A DNA stretch of 64,000 bases from Lentzea aerocolonigenes. Its GTDB lineage: Bacteria > Actinomycetota > Actinomycetes > Mycobacteriales > Pseudonocardiaceae. The stretch spans positions 186,001-250,000 of the forward strand of contig NZ_BBOJ01000002.1 in NCBI RefSeq assembly GCF_000974445.1. The letters are read 5' to 3'. Shown here piece after piece: positions 32,747 to 42,710 of this stretch (its first letter is position 1; each line of letters starts with the position of its first letter). The notes under the pieces were generated by a model that was not told where the DNA came from, made no database searches, and saw only the letters and a program-made list of their open reading frames with translations. The translations under genes and the position numbers were made by a program.

Positions 32747-33166
32747 ATGAGCTTCCAGGACGAAGTGCTGCCGCTGCTCGAACAGGACATCCGCACCATG
32801 CACGACGGCGACTCCGGACCGCGCAAGGAGATGTGGTCCCGCACCGAACCGCTCACCCTGTTCGGCGCGATCTACACGACCACCGGCAGAACCGAGCTGG
32901 AACGGACCTTCGACCTGCTGGCCGGCTCGTGGCGCGGCAGCAGGGCGGGCGAGGTCGAGATCGTGGCCGCGGAGGCGACCGGCGACCTCGGCTACACCTG
33001 CGCGATCGAACGGTCCTCGGTGGTCCAGGCCGACGGCAGCGTCGCCACCTACGCGCTGCGCGTCACGACGGTCTTCCGCCGCGAGAACGACGCCTGGAAG
33101 ATCGTCCACCGCCACGGCAGCCCCCTGGACGACCGCGCGACGGACGCCTCGAAGAGCCTCCGGTAG
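32747..33166 (+). CDS. NTF2-like (SnoaL/DUF4440-type) protein
   Basis: 139 residues. Helix 1 (FQDEVLPLLEQDIRTMHDG) and the beta-sheet end (YALRVTTVFRRENDAWKIVHRHGSP) are the usual pattern of DUF4440/SnoaL-like cone-shaped folds, which serve as enzymes, ligand carriers or immunity proteins. ATG 32747 follows AAGGAG. Alone between MerR and dehydratase genes. Function cannot be specified. Confidence 0.83.
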   Translation: MSFQDEVLPLLEQDIRTMHDGDSGPRKEMWSRTEPLTLFGAIYTTTGRTELERTFDLLAGSWRGSRAGEVEIVAAEATGDLGYTCAIERSSVVQADGSVATYALRVTTVFRRENDAWKIVHRHGSPLDDRATDASKSLR

Positions 33167-33224
33167 CCGCACCGGGCCCACTGAAAAGGTTGCGCATTCG
33201 CACGCCGACCCGTACGACGGGAGC

Positions 33225-34928
33225 GTGACCCTCCGCAGCGCGCACTGGTACGCAGGTCAGGACCGCAACGCCTACATCCACCGCGCCTGGATGCGCCGCG
33301 GCGCACCGGACGACGCCTTCGCCCGACCCCAGATCGCCATCGCCAACACCGCCTCCGACCTCACCCCGTGCAACGCCCACCTCGACGAGGTCGCGAAGTC
33401 GGTGTCGAACGGCGTGCACGAGGCCGGCGGCATCCCGCTCAACCTCCCCGTGGTGTCGCTGGGCGAGACCAACGTCCGCCCGACCGCCATGCTGTGGCGC
33501 AACATGGCCGCGATGGCCGCCGAGGAGATGCTGCGCGCCAACCCCGTGGACGGCGTGGTGCTGCTCGGCGGGTGCGACAAGACGATCCCCGCGCTGCTGA
33601 TGGCCGCCGCGTCCGTGGACATCCCGGCGATCGTGGTGCCCGGCGGCCCGATGCTGACCGGCACGTTCCGCGGCATCCCCCTCGGCTGCGGCACCGACGT
33701 CTGGCGACTGTCCGAAGAGGTCAGGGCCGGCACGCTGTCCCAGGAGGCGTTCACCCGCTCGGAATCCGCGATGATCCGCAGCCGCGGCCACTGCAACACG
33801 ATGGGCACCGCGTCCACGATGGCACTGGTCGCGGAGGCGCTCGGCACCGTCGTCCCCGGCGTGGCGGGCACTCCCGCGCCCGACAGCAGGCTGCTCGAAG
33901 CCTCCCACGGCACGGGCCGCCTGATCGTCGAGCTGATCGAGAAAGACCGGCGCCCCAGCACGTTCCTGACCAAGGCCGGCTTCCACAACGCCATCGTCGC
34001 CCTGGCCGCGATCGGTGGCTCCACCAACGCCGTCGTGCACCTGCTGGCCATCGCCGGACGCCTCGGCGTCGACCTCACCCTGGACGACTTCGACCGCATC
34101 GGCTCCGGCGTGCCGCTGCTCGTGGACCTCCAGCCCGCCGGCCGGTTCCTGATGGAGGACTTCCACCGCGCGGGCGGGCTCCTGGCCGTGCTGCGCGAGG
34201 TCCGCGACCTGCTCGACCCCACCGCGTTGACCGTCACCGGCCTGCCGCTGGTCGACTACCTCGACGACGCCCCGATCTGGGACCCGGAGGTGATCCGCAG
34301 CCGTGCCGAACCGATCATCGCCGAGGGCGGGATCGCGGTGCTGCGCGGCAACCTGGCACCGTCCGGCGCGTTGATCAAACCAGCGGCCGCGTCGGCACAC
34401 CTGTTGCAGCACAGGGGAAAAGCCGTGGTGTTCGACAGCATCGAGGACTTCCACGCCCGCGTCGACGACCCGGACCTCGACGTCGACGCCGACTCGGTGC
34501 TGGTGCTGCGCGGCTGCGGCCCGCGCGGCTATCCGGGCATGCCGGAGGTGTCGAACATGCCGTTGCCCAAGAAGCTGCTGGAGCAGGGCGTGCGGGACAT
34601 GGTCAGGATCTGCGACGGACGCATGAGCGGCACCGCGTACGGCACGGTCGTGCTGCACGTGGCACCGGAGGCGGCCGCGGGCGGACCGCTCGGCCTGGTC
34701 CGCACCGGCGACGTCATCGTGCTCGACGTGGAGAACCGGCGGATCGACGTGGAAGCACCCGACTTCGCCGACCGGGCGCCCAGCGCTGAGATGACCGCGG
34801 CGTTCGCGTCACCGAAACGGGGCTGGGAACGGCTCTACGTCGACCACGTGCAGGGCGCCGACACCGGCGCCGACCTGGACTTCCTGGTCGGGTCCAGCGG
34901 CAGCGAGGTCGCCCGCGAGTCGCACTGA
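33225..34928 (+). CDS. IlvD/Edd family dehydratase (sugar-acid dehydratase-like)
   Basis: 567 residues. The three [2Fe-2S]-ligand Cys of the IlvD/Edd family are present: C49 in DLTPCNAH, C117 in GGCDKT and C190 in GHCNTMG, plus the C-terminal GRMSGTAYGTVVLH. IlvD/Edd enzymes dehydrate dihydroxy acids or sugar acids to 2-keto acids. The opening (HRAWMRRGAPDDAFARPQI and VSLGETNVRPTAML) fits L-arabonate/pentonate dehydratases better than branched-chain IlvD, and no ilv genes are nearby. GTG 33225 is the start; no strong ribosome site was seen. Substrate uncertain. Confidence 0.83.
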   Translation: MTLRSAHWYAGQDRNAYIHRAWMRRGAPDDAFARPQIAIANTASDLTPCNAHLDEVAKSVSNGVHEAGGIPLNLPVVSLGETNVRPTAMLWRNMAAMAAEEMLRANPVDGVVLLGGCDKTIPALLMAAASVDIPAIVVPGGPMLTGTFRGIPLGCGTDVWRLSEEVRAGTLSQEAFTRSESAMIRSRGHCNTMGTASTMALVAEALGTVVPGVAGTPAPDSRLLEASHGTGRLIVELIEKDRRPSTFLTKAGFHNAIVALAAIGGSTNAVVHLLAIAGRLGVDLTLDDFDRIGSGVPLLVDLQPAGRFLMEDFHRAGGLLAVLREVRDLLDPTALTVTGLPLVDYLDDAPIWDPEVIRSRAEPIIAEGGIAVLRGNLAPSGALIKPAAASAHLLQHRGKAVVFDSIEDFHARVDDPDLDVDADSVLVLRGCGPRGYPGMPEVSNMPLPKKLLEQGVRDMVRICDGRMSGTAYGTVVLHVAPEAAAGGPLGLVRTGDVIVLDVENRRIDVEAPDFADRAPSAEMTAAFASPKRGWERLYVDHVQGADTGADLDFLVGSSGSEVARESH

Positions 34929-34940
34929 GCCGATGGCAGA

Positions 34941-35465
34941 TCAGACCTTCAGCACCGCTTCGACGACGACGTTGTTCCGGTAGCTGCCCGCGACCCGGTC
35001 GAACTCGCCGCCGCACGTCACCAGCCGCAGCTCGGACAACGGCGTCGGCGCGTAGACCTCGGCCGTCGGGAACGCCGTCTTCTCCGTGGAGAACGTGTGG
35101 TTGACGACGAACGTGAGTTTGCTGCCGTCCTTGCGCTCCACCAGCACCTCGGCACCGGGTTTGAGTTCCGGCAGCCGGAAGAACACCCCAGGCCCGGTCT
35201 TCGAGTCGACGTGTCCCGCGATCACCGCGGGACCGGCGTCACCCGGCGCGACCCCCTTCGCGTACCACCCGGCCTTGTCAGCACGCGTCGGCGGCTCCAG
35301 CACCCCGGCCGAGTCGACCTTCAGGGCTTCGAGCGTGGTCTCCACGCCGATCGACGGGATCCGCACGGTCACCGGCTCCGGCACCTCGTCGGCGCCGGGG
35401 CCCTTGACGATGTAGATCAACGTGACCAGTACCGCCGCGCCCATCACGAGCTTGCCCTTGCTCAT
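34941..35465 (-). CDS. Class F sortase
   Basis: 174 residues. A single N-terminal membrane anchor (LVMGAAVLVTLIYIV) is followed by a sortase beta-barrel with catalytic His85 in VIAGHVDS, Cys151 in LRLVTCGGEFD and Arg163 in SYRNNVVV. Class F sortases are found in actinobacteria and attach surface proteins or act as housekeeping enzymes. ATG 35465 shares one base with the preceding stop (TGATG), so it is coupled to the DUF4397 gene, a likely partner or substrate-neighbour. Confidence 0.92.
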   Translation of the reverse strand: MSKGKLVMGAAVLVTLIYIVKGPGADEVPEPVTVRIPSIGVETTLEALKVDSAGVLEPPTRADKAGWYAKGVAPGDAGPAVIAGHVDSKTGPGVFFRLPELKPGAEVLVERKDGSKLTFVVNHTFSTEKTAFPTAEVYAPTPLSELRLVTCGGEFDRVAGSYRNNVVVEAVLKV

Positions 35466-36208
35466 CAGCCGAACCGGAACAGCCTGCCGCGCACCGAGAA
35501 CATGGCGATGCCCACGATGAGCGCGATCACCAGCGCGGTGAACCAGTCCCATCCGCCCGCCATGCCGCCGAACCCGGTCTCCGTCCCGCCGCCGGGCACG
35601 ACCTCGGCCGCCTTGGCGTCGGTCCGCAGCTCGATCCGCCGGGCGTTCACCAGCAGCGAGTACACGGCGCCCGCCTCGATGGGCGCCTCCAGCCTCGTCG
35701 AGTCCTTGCCGCGCTGCAGCACCTGCAGCTCGCCAGAGCCCGGCTGCACCAGGACGTACCCGGTCGTCGAGTTCGCCTGCACGTTGCGGTGCACGGAGGT
35801 GCCACCGCGCACGAGGTCCATCTCGGCGTCGCCCGCGTTGATCACCCGCAGCCGCGCCTGCCCGTTCGGCGGCAGGCTGACGTCGTCCTCCAGCACCTTC
35901 ATCGACGACGCGATGTCGATGACGGTGTACGCCGCGCCCGCACCCGCCTTGACCAGCACGGACCGCAGCACCGGGCTGCCTGAGTCCGCGCCGCCCGTGC
36001 GGAACTCGACGACGTGCTCCCCCGGCTCGACCCGCCGGTACTCGTAGAGCTGCGCGTAGTCGAGCGTGCCGAGCTTCACCCCGTCGAGAGTGGCGTCGAC
36101 GCGCGCCTGGTCCATCGAGAAGTGCCCGATGCGCACGTACGTGCCGGTCGCGGCCTGCGCCGGGGCAGCGCAGAGCAGCAGCAACAGCACGACTGCGAGC
36201 ACTCGCAC
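35465..36208 (-). CDS. DUF4397 surface protein with signal peptide and C-terminal membrane anchor
   Basis: 247 residues. A signal peptide (RVLAVVLLLLLCAAPAQA), a DUF4397 double beta domain (YVRIGHFSMDQARVDATLDG, YAQLYEYRRVEPGEHVVEFR) and a C-terminal helix (WFTALVIALIVGIAMF) ending in Arg-rich residues. No clear LPXTG-like motif, so it is probably membrane-anchored rather than a sortase substrate. Commonly paired with class F sortases. GTG 36208 has GGAGG 5 nt upstream. First gene of the pair. Confidence 0.88.
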   Translation of the reverse strand: MRVLAVVLLLLLCAAPAQAATGTYVRIGHFSMDQARVDATLDGVKLGTLDYAQLYEYRRVEPGEHVVEFRTGGADSGSPVLRSVLVKAGAGAAYTVIDIASSMKVLEDDVSLPPNGQARLRVINAGDAEMDLVRGGTSVHRNVQANSTTGYVLVQPGSGELQVLQRGKDSTRLEAPIEAGAVYSLLVNARRIELRTDAKAAEVVPGGGTETGFGGMAGGWDWFTALVIALIVGIAMFSVRGRLFRFG

Positions 36209-36252
36209 GCGGACCTCCCCTCACCGGACCTCACCAACGATAACGCGGCTGA

Positions 36253-37116
36253 TCAGCATCCGGTGAGGTCAGGACGCCCACCTGGACGCGTCACGGTGGC
36301 TCCGGCCGCCTCGACCGCCCGGCGCGCCGCGTCCTCGGGGCCGTCTCCGCGCGTGAGACCGAACGTCAACGCCGCCACAAACGCATCACCACCACCAGTC
36401 GTGTCCACGACCTCGACGTCCCCCAACGGCACGACGAGCTCTCCCCCGTCCCACGCGAACACGTTGCCGACGTCGTCCACGGCGAACGCCACGAACCTCG
36501 GCCCCCGCTCACGCACCTGGTGCGCCGCCCGCAGCGCGTCGTCCGCACCGGTGAGCTTCCGGCCGACCAGCAGCTCGGCCTCCTGGTGATCGGCGCGCAC
36601 GACGTCCGCGCACGCCAGCAGCTCGTCGCCGAGACGTTCCGGCGCGCCGTCGAGCACGACACACCCCGTCGCCGCGCGTGCTGCCTTGAGCGCCACCTCA
36701 GGCGGTTGCTGCAGCTGCACCACCACAGCCGCCGCACGCGCGATGAGGTCTATCGGCAGGTCGTCCTCACGCAGCAGCACACCGTCGGGCAGGTCCTCGA
36801 GGTAGCGCCACCCGTCGGCCACGACGTTCACGATCAACCCGGTCTCGCAGCCCTTCCTCGACACCACGGCTCCGGTCCCGATCCCGTCCGCGGCGGCACG
36901 GGCGATCAGCCGTTCGCCGGTGTCGTCGTCGCCGACCACGCCCACGAGCTCGACCGCCGCGCCCAGCTGGGCCAGGCCGACCGCGATGTTCGCGCCCTTG
37001 CCGCCCAGCACCTCGCGGCGTTCGCGCACCGGCGCCGTGCCGCCCGGACCCGGCACCTCGTCGACGACGAGGACCAGGTCCCGTGCCATCTGTCCCACCA
37101 CGACGATCTCGTCCAC
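36253..37116 (-). CDS. PfkB family carbohydrate kinase (ribokinase-like)
   Basis: 287 residues. N-terminal EVLGGKGANIAVGLAQLG and C-terminal VVDTTGGGDAFVAALTFGL are the two PfkB signatures; the catalytic Asp lies in the latter, where the usual GAGD appears as GGGD. It should phosphorylate a sugar or nucleoside with ATP. Start GTG 37116. It stands alone, 44 bp upstream of the DUF4397 gene in the same direction but with its own stop; no sugar transporter is nearby. Confidence 0.88.
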   Translation of the reverse strand: MDEIVVVGQMARDLVLVVDEVPGPGGTAPVRERREVLGGKGANIAVGLAQLGAAVELVGVVGDDDTGERLIARAAADGIGTGAVVSRKGCETGLIVNVVADGWRYLEDLPDGVLLREDDLPIDLIARAAAVVVQLQQPPEVALKAARAATGCVVLDGAPERLGDELLACADVVRADHQEAELLVGRKLTGADDALRAAHQVRERGPRFVAFAVDDVGNVFAWDGGELVVPLGDVEVVDTTGGGDAFVAALTFGLTRGDGPEDAARRAVEAAGATVTRPGGRPDLTGC

Positions 37117-37144
37117 GGTGGTGGACTACCCGGTGGAGGTCCGA

Positions 37145-37894
37145 TCAACTCCGCGAGTACTCGTCGGTGACGTCGAGGCCGTCCGGCAGCACCGCGAAGA
37201 GGTCCACCGGAGTCCGCTGCGACACCATTTCCGTGCGGTGCAAGCGTTTCAGCCGGTCCCGCGCGACCGTGACGTCCTGCCTGGCCGCCGACAGCACCAG
37301 AACGGGAACAGCACCCTGCGCCACGTGCCCGCCCACGCGTTCGGTGTTCCCGCGCCCGAACTTCAGCACTTTCCCGTACCGCACCAGGTAAAGCAGGTTC
37401 TCCTCGCCGCGTGAGTGCTTGAGCTGCTGCACCTCACCCGTCTCGTCGTTGCGCCCCCACGTGCCGTGCGACTTCGTCAGCCAACGGAAACCCGTCCACG
37501 GCAAGCCGTGCACGTCCGTCGCGAGCACGGTCCAGCCCGGCTGGAAGTACTTGGCGAGGCGGATCTTCACGGTCGTCGCGGCGATGAGCTCCGAGTTCTC
37601 CCGCCAGGTGCCGTCGAGCTCGAGCCGGCCCGCGATCTTCTGCACCGCCGGATCCGGCACCGACCTGTCGTCGAGGCACACCAGGCACCGCGTGCGCGAG
37701 CCGACACCGCACGACCGCGTGACACCGCACCAGCCGCACTGCAGGATCTGCACGGCAGCGCCACCGGGCCTGTCGTGCAGCACCTTCATCTGGTCCGACA
37801 CCGCACTCAGGCACGGCGCGCACAAGGCACACCAAGCGACCTCGGTGACCTCTCTGCGCGGCAACCGAGTCATGCAGTTGATGCACTGCTTCAC
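37145..37894 (-). CDS. Zinc-ribbon protein with GIY-YIG/MUG113-like C-terminal domain
   Basis: 249 residues. The N-terminal third carries Cys clusters CINCMTR, CALCAPC, CGWCGVTRSCGVGSRTRCLVC, enough for two zinc ribbons. The C-terminal part has YLVRYGKVLKFGRGNTERVG then GHVAQGAVPVLVLSAARQDV, the strand-turn-helix order of GIY-YIG/T5orf172-MUG113 nucleases (Y.v..g..K.G.t....R...H). A catalytic Glu after that is uncertain. Not a known named family. GTG 37894 lies behind GGGGGAGGG, 23 bp after the GAF regulator gene, so probably one transcript. Confidence 0.65.
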   Translation of the reverse strand: MKQCINCMTRLPRREVTEVAWCALCAPCLSAVSDQMKVLHDRPGGAAVQILQCGWCGVTRSCGVGSRTRCLVCLDDRSVPDPAVQKIAGRLELDGTWRENSELIAATTVKIRLAKYFQPGWTVLATDVHGLPWTGFRWLTKSHGTWGRNDETGEVQQLKHSRGEENLLYLVRYGKVLKFGRGNTERVGGHVAQGAVPVLVLSAARQDVTVARDRLKRLHRTEMVSQRTPVDLFAVLPDGLDVTDEYSRS

Positions 37895-37917
37895 TTTGCC
37901 CTCCCCCGCGGGAAAGC

Positions 37918-39042
37918 CTATTCCAACGCCCTTCGCAGGCGCGAGGAGACGAGTGCGTGACGAGGATCCGCGGCCGGGAGCAGCAGACGCAGGCGTTCGA
38001 GCACCTCCGCGTCCTCACCGCTGTCCGCGAACGACAGCAGCGCGTCGAGATCTCCCCGCTCCAGCACGCCCTTGCGCACCGCGGCGGCGAGGTCCACGCG
38101 TTCCTCGCGGATCACCGGCGCGTCCGAACGGGGCAGCAGCTCGCCGCTGTAGTGCCGGGTGGCCTTCCCCGCGTCACCCGATCTCAGCGCCGTGCGCACG
38201 TCCAGGAAATCGCCGCGAACCACGGCGTCCAGCCGATACGGCCTCGTCAACAGGACACCACCGAGCTGCGCGCGCAGCCGATGCAGCTCCGCGCGGACCG
38301 TGGTCGGGTTCCCACGTTCACCATAGAGCAACAACGCGAGTTGTTCCGCCGTGAGGCCTTTCGGGTGCAACGCGAGCGCGGTCAGCACCTCGGCGTTGCG
38401 CAACGTCAGCACCAGCGGCCTGCCGTCGATTTCCGCGTGCAGGCCGCCGAGGAAGTTCAGCGTCAGCACGTGGTGGCGGGGCGCGACCTGGAGCAGCTGG
38501 TGCTCGGCCAGCCGGGCGGCGGCCGACACGAGCTGCGCGACGGCCGGGTGCATGGTGCGCAGCGGCCCGCTGACGTCGACGACACCCAGCAGCAGCCCGG
38601 TGTGCGGGTCGTGGATCGGGCTCGCCGCGCACGTCCAGCCGTGGTAGGTGCGCACGAGGTGTTCGCGGGAGTGCACGGTGACGGGCCTGCCGGTCGCGAG
38701 CGCGGTGCCCATGGCGTTCGTGCCGATGACGTCCTCGCTCCAGCGCGACCCCTCGGTGAGGTGGACGCGTTCGGCCTTGTGCCGCACCTGGTTGTCGCCC
38801 GTGCACCAGAGGATGTGGCCGCCCGCGTCGGTGACGATCATGATCGTCTCGTCCATCGACAGCGTGTGCTCGAGCAGCGGCACGGCCGTCGAGAGCGGGT
38901 GCGTGCCCCGCAGGTCCTCGATCTCGTCCGGCGCGTAGACGACCGGGGCCTCGTGCCGGTCCGGGTCCACGCGCGCCGCGAGGGACCGCCGCCACGACTC
39001 GGCGATCACCGGCCGCGCTGCTTCGCCGAGGTCCGTCACCAC
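37918..39042 (-). CDS. GAF-domain regulator with SARP-like winged helix
   Basis: About 374 residues. The N-terminal half is AcoR-like: ARPVIAESWRRSLAARVDPD, a GAF domain (HILWCTGDNQ, GTALATGRPVTVHSREHLV). It has no sigma54 AAA domain; instead the second half has a winged helix (RPLVLTLRNAEVLTALALHP, then VRAELHRLRAQLGG) and a BTAD-like tail. Such regulators control alcohol/aldehyde genes in actinobacteria. GTG 39042 is taken as start because a TTG at 39111 would place the intergenic palindrome inside the coding region. It faces the aldehyde dehydrogenase operon. Confidence 0.82.
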   Translation of the reverse strand: MVTDLGEAARPVIAESWRRSLAARVDPDRHEAPVVYAPDEIEDLRGTHPLSTAVPLLEHTLSMDETIMIVTDAGGHILWCTGDNQVRHKAERVHLTEGSRWSEDVIGTNAMGTALATGRPVTVHSREHLVRTYHGWTCAASPIHDPHTGLLLGVVDVSGPLRTMHPAVAQLVSAAARLAEHQLLQVAPRHHVLTLNFLGGLHAEIDGRPLVLTLRNAEVLTALALHPKGLTAEQLALLLYGERGNPTTVRAELHRLRAQLGGVLLTRPYRLDAVVRGDFLDVRTALRSGDAGKATRHYSGELLPRSDAPVIREERVDLAAAVRKGVLERGDLDALLSFADSGEDAEVLERLRLLLPAADPRHALVSSRLRRALE

Positions 39043-39087
39043 CTCAGGATGACGGGCCTTCTGGCGCCTCGCGTTACTCCTTTCGGA

Positions 39088-39110
39088 TGCAACGTGCGTG
39101 AAACGTTGCA
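39088..39110. promoter_or_regulatory. Perfect operator palindrome TGCAACGT-N7-ACGTTGCA
   Basis: Exact 8-bp arms with a 7-nt spacer lie between the divergent GAF regulator and aldehyde dehydrogenase genes, 45 bp from the dehydrogenase start. Likely the activator binding site for this gene pair. Confidence 0.72.
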
Positions 39111-39154
39111 CTACCTACCGTCGTCACCCAGTGCGCAACGATGCGGGAGGCGAA

Positions 39155-40677
<1,523 letters not shown>

Positions 40678-40678
<1 letters not shown>

Positions 40679-41028
40679 TGGCGCGTGTGGCACTGACGCG
40701 AGAGGCGGCGGAGGTTCTCCGCCGCCTCCGGGCTTCACACGGCGACCTGATGTTCCACCAGTCCGGCGGCTGCTGCGACGGCTCGGCCCCCATGTGCTAC
40801 CCCGCCGGCGAGTTCCGGACGGGCTCGTCGGACGTGCACCTGGGCGACCTCTCGGTGGACGAGTTCGCGGTGCCGGTGTGGATGTCCGCGGCGCAGTTCG
40901 AGTACTGGAGCCACACGCACCTGACGATCGACGTGGTGCCGGGACGTGGAAGCGGCTTCTCGCTGGAAGCACCACTGGGAGTGCGTTTTCTGGTGCGTTC
41001 CCGTCTGCTCAAAGACGAGGAGCTCTAG
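40678..41028 (+). CDS. DUF779 protein
   Basis: 116 residues, a single DUF779 domain: TREAAEVLRRLRASHGDLMFHQSGGCCDGSAPMCY then LGDLSVDEFAVPVWMSAAQFEYWSHTHLTIDVV. Adjacent Cys residues (SGGCCDGS, PMCY) suggest metal or redox function. The family nearly always sits behind ExaC-type aldehyde dehydrogenases. ATG 40678 shares the base A with the dehydrogenase stop. Its function is unknown but it probably supports aldehyde oxidation. Confidence 0.92.
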
Positions 41029-41037
41029 CATGCCCGC

Positions 41038-41892
41038 ATGACCGTCCAATGCGGATGCTGCGGAGCCGACATCACGTCTACGGACCGCATCGACTACCGG
41101 TTGAACCGTCCGGAGCAACTGATCGGCGTGCCCGCTGAGCAGCTCGGCGCCCCGACAGGCGGACTGCTCGTCGGACCGGACGGCGACTCCTACCTCCGAT
41201 GCCTGCTGCCCGTTCGGCTGACCGGCGGAGTCGAGCTCGTGTTCGGCGCGTGGATGCAGATCAGCAAGGTCGACGCGATGTACGCCCACGCCGTGTGGGA
41301 CAACGACGCCGAGTACGCGAACCTGCACGTCTCGGGCAAGTTCGCGAACATCATCCAGCCGTGGGACCTGCTCGGCGTCCCGGTCGAGGCGGCGGTGCTC
41401 AACACCGACGAGCTGCCCTACTTCACCTCGCACCCCGCGCTGGAGCAGGAGTGGGACCGCGACGAGGTGCTGTGCCGCATCCGGCAGCCGTTGCCGATCC
41501 CCGTCCGCGAGACCCTGGGCGAGGTCTGGACCATCGAACGGTCCGCGGGCATGCGCTGCGTGGTCGAGGACCACACCGTCTGGTTCTCGAGCCCCGACCG
41601 CTGGGTGGGTCTCGACGTCTACGCCGACCGCACGGGTGGCAGCCCGAGCGACTTCCTGGGCGCGGTCCTCGACGGCTACCCCGCGAGCGCCGAGCACTCC
41701 GTCGAACACAACGGCGACGAGCTGCGCCACGCGTTCTGGCTGAGCGAGGTCATCGACGGCCAGGAGGAGCAGGTGTTCCACGGCCACGTCGTCCGGCGCG
41801 GCGTGATGCTCTCGGTGCGCTGCGTGCACCGCTACCCGGCGGACCGGGTGTGGGCGCAGCACGTGCTCAACAGCGTCCGGTACATCGGATGA
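41038..41892 (+). CDS. DUF2199 protein, first of tandem pair
   Basis: 284 residues. A CxCC zinc-knuckle-like start (CGCCGAD) is followed by DUF2199 (YLRCLLPVRLTGGVELVFGAWMQIS, FANIIQPWDLLGV, QEWDRDEVLCRI) and a further C-terminal domain (ELRHAFWLSEV, VWAQHVLNSVRY) shared with the next gene. It has no signal peptide. No known function. It is 10 bp downstream of the DUF779 gene, so it may share its transcript. Confidence 0.85.
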   Translation: MTVQCGCCGADITSTDRIDYRLNRPEQLIGVPAEQLGAPTGGLLVGPDGDSYLRCLLPVRLTGGVELVFGAWMQISKVDAMYAHAVWDNDAEYANLHVSGKFANIIQPWDLLGVPVEAAVLNTDELPYFTSHPALEQEWDRDEVLCRIRQPLPIPVRETLGEVWTIERSAGMRCVVEDHTVWFSSPDRWVGLDVYADRTGGSPSDFLGAVLDGYPASAEHSVEHNGDELRHAFWLSEVIDGQEEQVFHGHVVRRGVMLSVRCVHRYPADRVWAQHVLNSVRYIG

Positions 41893-42710
41893 CGGCCTGC
41901 CACTGCTGCGGCGCGGAGGTCGACGAGTCCGGCGCGCTCGACCTCGACCTCGGCCTGCCGCCCGGCACCAGGGACGCGGAGCGCCGGGCGGGCGGCAACG
42001 TCCTGCTGGCGGGCGACGCGGCGTACGTCCGTTGTGTGCTGCCCGTGGAGCTGACCGGCGACCTGGAGCTGTGGTTCAGCGCCTGGATGCGCGTCACCGC
42101 CGCGGCCGCCCGCCGCGCGGAGACCGCGTGGGGCAGCCCTTCACTGCGCCTGACCGGCACGTTCGCCCACGACATCAAGCCGTGGGACGACCTGCACGGC
42201 GCCGAGGTCGCCGCCGAGGTCCGCGAACCGGACGACCTGCCAGAGCTCGTCCGGCACCCGCTGCTCGACCAGACGTGGGACCGCGACCGCGTGCTGAGCG
42301 CGTTCCTCGTGGAGCTGTCGGTCTCGGTCCAGCAGCGGCTGCGCGGCCCGTGGAGCGTTGAACGCACCGCCGGCCTCACCCCGCACCTGCTCGACGACGG
42401 CCTGCGGTTCGCCGGTCCGGGACGCACCGTGTTCGTCGACACCCGCAAGGCACAGGGCACACCGGCCGAGCGGTTCCTCGAGATGGCCCTGAGCGGCGCC
42501 CCGGACGTACCCGAGGACCAGCAGTTCCTGGTCAGGGACGGCGTCGAGCTGCGGCACGCCCTGTGGCTCACCACCAAGACCGGCGGGCACGAGTTCTACG
42601 GCCACGTGGCACGGTTCGGCGAACTGCTGCTCGTGACGTGCCTCTACGACGACCCCGCGGACCACGCGTGGGCGCGGCACGTGCTGAACAGCGTCCGCTA
42701 CGGCGCCTGA
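41889..42710 (+). CDS. DUF2199 protein, second of tandem pair
   Basis: 273 residues, a paralogue of the previous gene with the same order of motifs: CHCCGAEVD, YVRCVLPVELTGDLELWFSAWMRV, FAHDIKPWDDLHG, ELRHALWLTT and WARHVLNSVRY. ATG 41889 overlaps the upstream stop (ATGA), so the pair is translationally coupled and arose by duplication. The last 13 bp overlap the convergent ADC-like gene. Confidence 0.85.
   Translation: MTACHCCGAEVDESGALDLDLGLPPGTRDAERRAGGNVLLAGDAAYVRCVLPVELTGDLELWFSAWMRVTAAAARRAETAWGSPSLRLTGTFAHDIKPWDDLHGAEVAAEVREPDDLPELVRHPLLDQTWDRDRVLSAFLVELSVSVQQRLRGPWSVERTAGLTPHLLDDGLRFAGPGRTVFVDTRKAQGTPAERFLEMALSGAPDVPEDQQFLVRDGVELRHALWLTTKTGGHEFYGHVARFGELLLVTCLYDDPADHAWARHVLNSVRYGA

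Noticed and set aside
36219-36268. Inverted repeat CCTCACCGGA/TCCGGTGAGG as a terminator of the PfkB gene
   Set aside because: The loop is 30 nt and one arm lies inside the coding region; several overlapping CCTCACC copies make it unconvincing.
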